Origin: an uncultured Hungatella sp.
Lineage (GTDB): Bacteria > Bacillota > Clostridia > Lachnospirales > Lachnospiraceae
DNA: 5,146 nucleotides
Direction: 5' to 3'
Assembly: GCA_959018155.1 (NCBI GenBank)
Contig: CAUEKH010000228.1
Coordinates: forward strand, 1-5,146
How positions within the stretch are numbered: position 1 is the first letter of the stretch; every line of letters begins with the position of its first letter. Shown piece after piece: positions 1 through 5,146 of this stretch. The notes below the pieces were generated by a model that ran no database searches, had not been told where the DNA came from, and saw nothing but the letters and a program-made list of their open reading frames with translations. The position numbers were made by a program, and so were the translations under genes.

Positions 1-1115
1 AAGAGGGCAAGCCCCTTTTCCGTCTCGCCCATGGCAATGTAGATCCACGCCATGCGCAGTTCTCTCACCGGCCTTGACGGAGGATATTCCAGGTATTCTT
101 CCACCTTTCCCTTGCCGCTCTCCCTGAACTCTTTTAAGGCCCGCTCACCGTGAAGCTTCGCCTTTTTTGTCTTTTTCATGAGGAAATACACCCACGCCAG
201 CCGCCACTCACACTCGAATTTAACACGGTGGCCGGCCTCGCTTTCCGCCCCCTTCTTTAACCAGAATGCAGCCAACGGGTAATTGTGCAGATACTCCAGG
301 CAGAATTCCCCCAGATCGCAGAGTCTCTGGCCCTTCTCCCTGGAATCCGCCTTCTTCACCCCTTCTCTCAGCATCCGGCAGGCCCGGACCTTCTTTCCCT
401 GTCTGAACAGCAAATCTGCCATATCCTTATAGTAGTCAGATGACTCCCCCGCCTTCTCAAAGGCGCTCTTGGCTTCGTCATACCGCCCCATATAGCTGAG
501 AAGCGAACCAATCTCACTCCAGAAAACCTTCCTGTCGGGAAACATTTTCAAATCCGCCTGGTAACACTCCACAGCCTTATCGTACTGTTCCAGGGCCTCA
601 TAGCAGTCCGCCATATTGCTGTATGGCAGTACATTTTCCCGTTTTTCCATGCACTCCACCGAGCGCCGGAAATATTCGATGGCTTTCTCATACTGCCCCA
701 TATATTTGTAGCAGCAGCCAATATTATTGAAGGCAGCCCAGTCCGTTTTATCATACTCCAGGGCCTTCTCGAAATCGGCAATCGCCTTCTCAAACTGGTA
801 GCCGCTCATATAGATCCGCCCGCGGCAGACGAGATAGTAGCAGTTCTCCTCGAGTTCCACCTGACGGCTGATATAGAAAAGGGCCTTCTCATAATCCTCT
901 TTCCGCGACTCTATTCCGTATCTCTCGTGGTAATAGTCCGAGAGTTTTTCCAGCGTATCCCGGTACCCTTCCTGAAGCCGCGCGGTCTTCTCAAACTTCT
1001 CTATGGCCAGAGTTTTTAACCCCTTCCCCTCATAGCAGAGTCCCACGTTATAATAGAAGGAACCCATATTTCCGTAGGCAGGTTCCCCCTCCTCATTATC
1101 CAGCAGGGCCTCGCT
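1..1115 (-). pseudogene. Downstream TPR part of the same gene, cut off by the stop at 1116-1118 and by the window edge
   Basis: Reading on in the frame of the J-like/TPR gene, past its TAA, gives 371 codons with no further stop to the window edge. The translation is clearly TPR: GRIYMSGYQFEKAIADFEKA, GCCYKYMGQYEKAIEYF, ADCYEALEQYDKAVECY and GSLLSYMGRYDEAKSAF are successive 34-residue-type hairpins. With the upstream part the gene has at least 1066 codons. No convincing independent start exists. The first ATG (1065-1067) starts inside a TPR helix, and its only strong purine run (AGGGGG) is about 17 nt away, too far for a normal ribosome binding site. I read this as the disconnected 3' part of one gene, translated only if there is readthrough, weak reinitiation, or if the stop is a sequence error. 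The absence of other stops or frameshifts means any loss is recent. Confidence 0.8.
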
Positions 1116-1118
1116 TTA
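1116..1118 (-). other. In-frame ochre stop interrupting the TPR gene
   Basis: The minus-strand codons read GAT ATG CAG AAA TAA AGC GAG GCC CTG. The TAA falls at TPR position 17, counted from G8 and Y11 in GNSYKD. Neighbouring repeats have Tyr or Phe there (QYEKA, QYDKA, RYDEA, QFEKA). A Tyr codon needs one base change to become TAA, at its third position (plus-strand base 1116), whereas Phe needs two. The simplest original reading is therefore QKYSEALLD. Confidence 0.8.
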
Positions 1119-3200
1119 TTTCTGCATATCCTTGTAGCTATTCCCGCGCACGAGATGGTACTGAACCCGCTCCCGATTCTGCTCCATGGCCCTGTTGATA
1201 TGGGAAATAGCCTCCTCATTCTCGTCCATATCCCAGGAAAGAAGCGCCATCTCAAACTCCACCTCAGACTTGTCCTCGATGTCGTTCTCCTCCTCCGGCA
1301 CTTCAAGAAGCGACCGGCAGATTTCCATGGAGTGTTCCCTCTCCTCGTTGCTCTTTGCCAAGTTGCGCTGCGTCTTCACCTCGAAAAGCTTCATCTGAGC
1401 CGAAAATTCCACATGATTTTCCCTTGCCCGATCAAAAACCGATTTTGCATCCTCGTACTGGCTGTAAAAATAAAACACCTTTGCCGCAAATAAATACGGC
1501 CTGTAATACAGCGGAAAAATATTCACCGCCCTGTGGTAATCGTCGACCACCGCCTGCGCCTTCTTCAGTTCGAAGCACGCCTCCTGCCTCGTCAAATACG
1601 CCGGATAGTAGTTTTCATCCTCCCGGAGTATCTCGTCGCACATATCCACCGCCTTTTCATACTGCTTATTTTCCCTGAACATACCGGCAAGATATTCCAT
1701 ACAGCTCAGCTTATCTTTCTGTCCGGAAGACTCCGCGGCCGCCCGTCTCACATACGCTTCCGCCTCTTCCTCCCTGCCGAGGTTGTGCAGACAGCCTCCC
1801 AGGATGAAGCAGGCCCGCCCCAGGCGGGAACGCCGCCTCTCGTTCTCCTTCGAGCCATCATCCTCGGTGGACTCAATCAGTTCCAGCCACCGTCTAAGAT
1901 GAGGCAGCGCCTCCTCAAACTTCCCGGCGTGGTAGAGAACGCGGCCGTATAAATTGCTGTAACCGTACTCCTGCTCTTTCTCTGCGTTAAGGCCGCCAAG
2001 ATACTGGATCACCTCGTCAATACGCTCATTCTGGAAGAGGCACCAGCCGAGTTCCAGTTCCATTTCCGCCCTCGGAAGGCGCTCATCCGCCTCACCACGC
2101 TCTAATTTTCCTTTAAACTGCTCAATCAGGATTTCATTCGTCTTTTTCAGAAGGTCCATCATGTCCTGATTATTGCCATCCAGTTCCAGAATGTCCACCA
2201 TTCTCTCCCTGGCCTCGTAATAATCTTTGCGGTTTAAGAGACATTTTATCGTACCAAGCTTGGCCTCATAATAGTCTGGCATCCGACCCAGAATCTTTTG
2301 CCAGATCTCATACGCCTCATCCATCTTTCCCTGGCGGAACCGGGCCCAGCCGATATAGGCCTCGCCATAATTGTCATCAGGGCAAATGTCCGCCAGCTTA
2401 TCCGCAATCGCAGCCGCCTCCTCCACCCGGTCCTCAAACAGAAAAATCCGAATCCGCTCCACATCCTCATAGGGCAGGTAGACGCCAAATGCCTCCAAAT
2501 CCTCCAGTTCCTGTAAATTCTTCCTGTTCGCCTGCTTTTCCGTTTCCTTTGACGGTTCCTCCCCTCCGCGGCCGGCGTAAGGCGGCTTCCCCGTCTCTTC
2601 CCTGTCCACACTCTTTTTGATCGATAAGTATTTCTGGAGATAGCCGTCCACGTTATACTCCAGATCATTCGTAATCCGGATCCGGTTCAATGGAAGAAAT
2701 CCTTCATTTTCCACGTAATACTTCACGTACTCCAGGAAATTCTTCGGAAATCGCTCCGCCAGTACCTCCATCTCCTCCAGGAACTGGAATTTCCTGTCCA
2801 GGAGACGCCAGATTTCCTGTGGCAGATAGATATGGTCCATCAGATAAATGAGTATTTTGTCCCGCGCTTCCAGGGACGTGTCAAGTCCGTCGCAGACCGG
2901 ATCTTCTAACACTTCCTCCCATTCCTCCGGCCGGCAGCGCAGTCCGGGATCAAGATAGACGCCATCGACGCGTTCCAGCCACTCGTCTACCTCCGTTTTG
3001 GGCGCCTCTTTGGCCGCCTCCTCTTCCACCTGCCTCGCAAAAACCAGAGCGGCTTCATAGGCCTCCCGCAGCCGCTTGAACCCCTCCGGATCATCCTCAG
3101 GATTCGTCATTTTTAAATGCTCCCGATACGCATTCCTAATCTCATCCTCGCTCTTCGTCTCCGGGATTCCGAGCACATGAAAAATCATCTCTTTTTCCAT
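1116..3200 (-). CDS. J-like domain / TPR repeat protein, truncated by an in-frame stop
   Basis: This 694-residue product has no signal peptide or membrane segment, so it is probably cytoplasmic. Residues 1-58 resemble a J domain: helix II carries AYREHLK and helix III carries FKRLREAYEAAL. The Hsp70-activating HPD is replaced by N33-P34-E35. Residues 72-195 form a Trp- and Leu-rich helical region that I cannot name. A charged linker (about 196-230) follows, then TPR-like hairpins from about residue 245, for example GKMDEAYEIW, GKFEEALPHL, NKQYEKAVDM and SQYEDAKSVF. TPRs usually mediate protein-protein contacts; the partner is unknown. The start ATG (3198-3200) has AAAGGCGGG upstream and lies 36 bp after the Ogg stop, so it is probably in the same transcript. 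The product ends at TAA in mid-TPR and the frame continues downstream, so this is probably not the natural C-terminus. Family assignment is confident; function is not. Confidence 0.85.
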   Translation of the reverse strand: MEKEMIFHVLGIPETKSEDEIRNAYREHLKMTNPEDDPEGFKRLREAYEAALVFARQVEEEAAKEAPKTEVDEWLERVDGVYLDPGLRCRPEEWEEVLEDPVCDGLDTSLEARDKILIYLMDHIYLPQEIWRLLDRKFQFLEEMEVLAERFPKNFLEYVKYYVENEGFLPLNRIRITNDLEYNVDGYLQKYLSIKKSVDREETGKPPYAGRGGEEPSKETEKQANRKNLQELEDLEAFGVYLPYEDVERIRIFLFEDRVEEAAAIADKLADICPDDNYGEAYIGWARFRQGKMDEAYEIWQKILGRMPDYYEAKLGTIKCLLNRKDYYEARERMVDILELDGNNQDMMDLLKKTNEILIEQFKGKLERGEADERLPRAEMELELGWCLFQNERIDEVIQYLGGLNAEKEQEYGYSNLYGRVLYHAGKFEEALPHLRRWLELIESTEDDGSKENERRRSRLGRACFILGGCLHNLGREEEAEAYVRRAAAESSGQKDKLSCMEYLAGMFRENKQYEKAVDMCDEILREDENYYPAYLTRQEACFELKKAQAVVDDYHRAVNIFPLYYRPYLFAAKVFYFYSQYEDAKSVFDRARENHVEFSAQMKLFEVKTQRNLAKSNEEREHSMEICRSLLEVPEEENDIEDKSEVEFEMALLSWDMDENEEAISHINRAMEQNRERVQYHLVRGNSYKDMQK

Positions 3201-3206
3201 ATCTGT

Positions 3207-3215
3207 CCCGCCTTT
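3207..3215 (-). promoter_or_regulatory. Ribosome binding site of the J-like/TPR gene
   Basis: The minus strand reads AAAGGCGGG, with the AGG ending 10 nt before the ATG at 3198-3200. It is only moderately close to the anti-Shine-Dalgarno consensus, but it is the only purine-rich site near this start, and the J-like fold begins directly at this Met. The surrounding sequence, GATAAAGGCGGGACAG, loosely resembles part of the 22-bp repeat found upstream of the Ogg gene. Confidence 0.6.
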
Positions 3216-3236
3216 ATCTGATAGGTGATAGTAAGG

Positions 3237-4211
3237 TTATCCTCTTTCCGACTCATTCACATCAGTTTCTGCCAACTCCCGACGTTTTCCATTTACCTTG
3301 TAGAAAAATAAATACTGCTGTAAAATTCCCGCATATCCATGATACCGCTCCAGCGGAAATCCCTGCGGATAGTAAGTCTTCACAATCTGCTTCACATGGG
3401 TATCCACCGGAAATGCCTCCACGTGATGAAGCCCAAACAGGCAGACGCAGTCCGCCACCTTCTTCCCGATTCCCAGTTCTTCCATAAGCATCTCATGAGC
3501 AGTCTCGTAATCAGCACTTCTCACCGTCTCCAGCCACTCCTGTCCGGCAGCGCCGCAGCACCTCTCTGCCATAGCGGCTATGTATTTATCGCGATAGCCA
3601 AGGCCTGAGCCCGCCAGGCCGTCTAAACCGGCCGCCGCAAGGGATTCCGGCGTCGGAAATGCGCTGTATTCGATCTCTGTCTCCTGTAAACCGTTTATAT
3701 CCCATGTACAGCCGCTCTCACGTAAGCGGTCTGTTTCCTTTAAACTTCCTCCGGCCCGCAAGCCGCCTGCTTCCAGGGCAAATCCCGTTCCTTTTAACGG
3801 TGCCCCAAACCGGCGGCAAAGCGCCTCCACGCTGTTTGTAATCCTGGTAATATTATTGTTCTGAGAAATCAGGAAGGTAATGATCATTTCCCACAAATCC
3901 TGCCTCAGAATACGCACGCCTCCGCCGCACCGTATCGCCGCCTGAAGGTATTCATCAGCGTGGTCTGTCATGGACTTGATTCTGCAGTAATCGGTATCCA
4001 GATCGAAATAGGGATGCCAGATCGTCTCGAATTCCTCCCTGCCACAGGAAAAGGTAAAATGGTTATCCTCCTGGAAAATCTCCACATACCGGTCAGCCGC
4101 TGCCACAGACCACCAGCATCTGCCCTCTGTTTCTCTTCGCTTCATGCGGAAGCACTGACCGGATAAGGCCAGCTGACTTAAATCCATGTCATTGATCACT
4201 GTCTGGTACAT
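3237..4211 (-). CDS. ogg: 8-oxoguanine DNA glycosylase / AP lyase (Ogg family, HhH-GPD)
   Basis: This 324-residue enzyme should excise 8-oxoguanine from DNA and nick the abasic site, in base excision repair. Motifs follow human OGG1 in order: SGQCFRM (17-23), QDLWEMIITFLISQNNNITRI (104-124, with the NNN of the DNA-contact loop), LGYRDKY (204-210), the helix-hairpin-helix GIGKKVADC (247-255) with catalytic Lys251, and PVDTH (268-272) with catalytic Asp270. Arg123, Tyr206 and Arg207 match the human residues that read the cytosine opposite the lesion. Residues 138-182 hold an extra Gly/Leu/Glu-rich segment between LCRRFG and FPTPE, where human OGG1 is shorter, so the protein is somewhat longer than typical bacterial Oggs. 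The start ATG (4209-4211) has AGGGAG 8 nt upstream. It lies 106 bp after the HAD stop and 36 bp before the J-like/TPR gene, probably within one transcript. Confidence 0.93.
   Translation of the reverse strand: MYQTVINDMDLSQLALSGQCFRMKRRETEGRCWWSVAAADRYVEIFQEDNHFTFSCGREEFETIWHPYFDLDTDYCRIKSMTDHADEYLQAAIRCGGGVRILRQDLWEMIITFLISQNNNITRITNSVEALCRRFGAPLKGTGFALEAGGLRAGGSLKETDRLRESGCTWDINGLQETEIEYSAFPTPESLAAAGLDGLAGSGLGYRDKYIAAMAERCCGAAGQEWLETVRSADYETAHEMLMEELGIGKKVADCVCLFGLHHVEAFPVDTHVKQIVKTYYPQGFPLERYHGYAGILQQYLFFYKVNGKRRELAETDVNESERG
3712..3729. repeat. Small inverted repeat inside the Ogg-specific insertion
   Basis: The plus strand has CCGCT (3712-3716) and AGCGG (3725-3729) around an 8-nt loop. 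The outer flanks acag and ctgt extend the pairing past one bulged base. It lies in the codons of the extra segment (residues 138-182) that separates two conserved blocks of the glycosylase. It may be a trace of how the insertion arose, or chance. Confidence 0.35.
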
Positions 4212-4219
4212 TTCTCACT

Positions 4220-4225
4220 CTCCCT
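4220..4225 (-). promoter_or_regulatory. Ribosome binding site of the Ogg gene, inside the last partial repeat copy
   Basis: The minus strand reads AGGGAG followed by an 8-nt spacer to the ATG at 4209-4211. The site is a variant of the GCAGAGAC part of the 22-bp tandem repeat: the truncated last copy reads GCAGGGAG. A single-base difference from the repeat (A to G) therefore makes a better Shine-Dalgarno site than the other copies carry. Confidence 0.75.
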
Positions 4226-4322
4226 GCTTTTATTGTCTCTGCTTTTATCGCTTACTGTCTCTGCTTTTATCGCTTACTGTCTCTGCTTTTATCGCTTACT
4301 ACCTCTGTTTTTATGGCTTACT
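4220..4322. repeat. 22-bp tandem repeat between the HAD and Ogg genes
   Basis: On the plus strand each 22-bp unit starts gtctctgctttt and ends atcgcttact. Three identical copies lie at 4235-4256, 4257-4278 and 4279-4300. A fourth copy at 4301-4322 has four substitutions, and a truncated copy (ctccctgcttttatt) lies at 4220-4234. On the minus strand each unit contains AGTAAGCGATAAAAGCAGAG. The degenerate copy contains the HAD stop codon and the truncated copy carries the Ogg ribosome binding site. There are no unique spacers and no clear internal dyad. Identity of three copies suggests recent slippage expansion and a likely variable copy number. Confidence 0.95.
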
Positions 4323-4935
4323 GTTTCTGATTCAAATATGACAGGACTTCCTTCAGTTTTTCAACATCTTTATCTTTAAAGCACCAGCCTTCCATACCGC
4401 AGGCTCTGGCGCCCTCAATATTCTGCATCATGTCATCTATAAAGAAACATTCCTCCGGCTTTAGGCCGAACCGTTCAAATAGATGATGGTACATTTCTTT
4501 CTGCGGTTTGATACATTTTACCTCGGCGGAAAAAAGAATTCCGTCAAAGTACTCGATTCCGGGAATCTGCTGGTAACAGGTCAGCAGACGAAGGGAGGCG
4601 TTAGAGCACAAGTAAATCCCATACCCTGTTTCTTTTAAATTCTTAACCACATCTGCCATGCCTTCTACCGGCCACATATTGTATTCATGCCAATGAGCCA
4701 GGCAGAGCCGGGCCATCTCTTTTTTGCGGTCGGTGTCGAGTCGGGACTGCATCCGTCTTAAGGCTTCCTCCTCGGGGATAATTCCCATGTCTAACATCAG
4801 CCACTCCTGGGAGGCGAATACAGCCATGGAGACTTCTTTTCGCTCGGATTTGTCAGACATGAACTGGCGGCAGACACGGTCGGCATCGTAATTTAATAGG
4901 ACGTTTCCCATATCGAAGACGATATTTTTTATCAT
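4318..4935 (-). CDS. HAD-superfamily phosphatase (subfamily IA, YihX-like)
   Basis: This 205-residue cytoplasmic enzyme probably hydrolyses a small phosphate ester; the substrate cannot be read from sequence. All four HAD motifs are present. Motif I is FDMGNVLL with nucleophile Asp8. Motif II is YLCSNAS with Ser111. The motif III lysine is in KCIKPQKEMY (Lys143). Motif IV is FFIDDMMQNIEGA with Asp167-Asp168. Residues 15-90 form the small helical cap of subfamily I. Motif I has Gly10 where many HAD phosphatases have the second Asp; this DxGN form is shared with YihX, which acts on alpha-glucose-1-phosphate, so a sugar phosphate is possible but unproven. I chose the ATG at 4933-4935 because AGGAG lies 7 nt upstream and the fold starts there. 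An in-frame extension to 5082 would cross the promoter. It is the first gene of the likely three-gene unit. Confidence 0.9.
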   Translation of the reverse strand: MIKNIVFDMGNVLLNYDADRVCRQFMSDKSERKEVSMAVFASQEWLMLDMGIIPEEEALRRMQSRLDTDRKKEMARLCLAHWHEYNMWPVEGMADVVKNLKETGYGIYLCSNASLRLLTCYQQIPGIEYFDGILFSAEVKCIKPQKEMYHHLFERFGLKPEECFFIDDMMQNIEGARACGMEGWCFKDKDVEKLKEVLSYLNQKQ

Positions 4936-4942
4936 GGTTTTT

Positions 4943-4947
4943 CTCCT
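4943..4947 (-). promoter_or_regulatory. Ribosome binding site of the HAD phosphatase gene
   Basis: The minus strand reads ACAGGAGAAAAACC before the ATG, giving a consensus AGGAG with a 7-nt spacer. It fixes the start at 4933-4935 instead of the longer in-frame option at 5082. Confidence 0.85.
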
Positions 4948-4981
4948 GTGAATGTTTTTTTGAAGAGCGCAACTTTCCTCT

Positions 4982-5010
4982 ATTGTAGCGGATATTCTCC
5001 GCTGCGTCAA
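4982..5010 (-). promoter_or_regulatory. Sigma-A type promoter of the HAD-Ogg-TPR unit
   Basis: On the minus strand the -35 box TTGACG (5005-5010) and the -10 box TACAAT (4982-4987) are separated by exactly 17 nt. Each box has one mismatch from consensus. Transcription would start near 4975, giving a leader of about 40 nt before the HAD ATG. No comparably good promoter is seen upstream of the Ogg or J-like/TPR genes, so this one probably drives all three. Confidence 0.8.
4987..5003. promoter_or_regulatory. Possible operator: dyad within the promoter spacer
   Basis: The plus strand has AGCGGA (4987-4992), five centre bases, then TCCGCT (4998-5003), a perfect 6-bp inverted repeat. It fills nearly the whole -35/-10 spacer. 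A bound repressor there would block RNA polymerase. The placement is seen in the sequence; the regulatory role is inferred, and short dyads also occur by chance. Confidence 0.35.
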
Positions 5011-5146
5011 GAAATGGAGGGGGGCGAGGGAATGCGGAATGCGGTGGGAGACGCAGCCGGGAGAGGGGGCGGTTCTGCTCATAGGTGCGGGACAGGACAG
5101 TTCTCAGACTGACACGGCGAGGGCAGGAGGGAGAGAATCTGACTTT
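5011..5146. other. Gene-free G-rich stretch upstream of the promoter
   Basis: The plus strand is strongly G-rich (runs such as ggaggggggcgaggg and gagagggggcgg) and C is depleted. It contains a short tandem aatgcgg x2 at 5031-5044. No frame on either strand looks like a real protein, and I see no terminator hairpin with a T-run. It may hold the far end of an upstream gene's untranslated region beyond the window. Confidence 0.5.

Noticed and set aside
477..900. Repeated DNA words such as gggccttctc and tactgccccatata as a separate repeat element
   Set aside because: They are the codons of repeating TPR residues (EKAL, YMGQY) and follow the protein periodicity, so they need no further explanation.
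1044..1067. Independent start for a second TPR gene after the stop (ATG at 1065 or GTG at 1044)
   Set aside because: Neither has a properly spaced ribosome binding site, and both fall inside a TPR helix continuous with the upstream frame.
1155..1952. Plus-strand open frames opposite the TPR gene
   Set aside because: They are antisense to a well-supported protein, have no ribosome binding sites or recognisable domains, and follow from the codon bias of the minus-strand gene.
4220..4322. CRISPR array
   Set aside because: The repeats are directly adjacent, 22 bp long, with no unique spacers and no cas genes nearby.
4936..5082. Longer in-frame start for the HAD phosphatase, adding 49 N-terminal residues
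   Set aside because: The extension is low-complexity and unlike the HAD fold, it would run through the promoter boxes, and it lacks a ribosome binding site. The ATG at 4933-4935 has a consensus AGGAG at the right distance.
5016..5085. G-quadruplex in the G-rich stretch
   Set aside because: The G-runs do not give four GGG tracts with loops of 1-7 nt; one loop would be about 15 nt. Only weaker two-tetrad forms are possible.
5096..5113. Imperfect inverted repeat gacagt...actgac as terminator or operator
   Set aside because: Only four contiguous pairs form, with one mismatch further out and no following T-run on either strand.

Overview
The window looks like part of a chromosome from a Gram-positive gut-type clostridium, most likely Lachnospiraceae or a close relative. 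This is inferred from the protein families (a J-like/TPR protein of clostridial type and a bacterial Ogg-type 8-oxoguanine glycosylase), the purine-rich Shine-Dalgarno sites and a near-consensus sigma-A promoter. It is not proven by any marker gene. All recognisable genes lie on the minus strand, so transcription runs from high to low coordinates.

Layout in transcription order: (1) 5011-5146 is a G-rich (plus strand) stretch with no gene that I recognise. (2) A strong promoter (4982-5010), with a small dyad in its spacer, drives a 205-residue HAD-family phosphatase (4318-4935). (3) A 106-bp gap filled almost entirely by a 22-bp tandem repeat separates it from an Ogg-family DNA glycosylase/lyase (3237-4211). 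The repeat includes the HAD stop codon at one end and the Ogg ribosome binding site at the other. (4) After a 36-bp gap comes a large cytoplasmic protein with a degenerate J domain followed by many TPR repeats (3200 down to the left edge).

The large gene is the most notable part. Its frame meets an ochre stop at 1116-1118, in the middle of a TPR hairpin. The same frame then stays open for 371 more codons, all TPR-like, and runs off the window. The stop sits at the TPR position that is Tyr or Phe in almost every neighbouring repeat, so it most simply reads as a single-base Tyr-to-stop mutation in a gene of at least 1066 codons, or a base-call error.

No terminator is visible between the three genes, so they are probably one transcript. 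I see no biochemical link between them: a small-molecule phosphatase, an oxidative DNA damage repair enzyme and a scaffold-type TPR protein may simply be co-transcribed. I found no RNA genes, CRISPR array, insertion sequence or phage genes.
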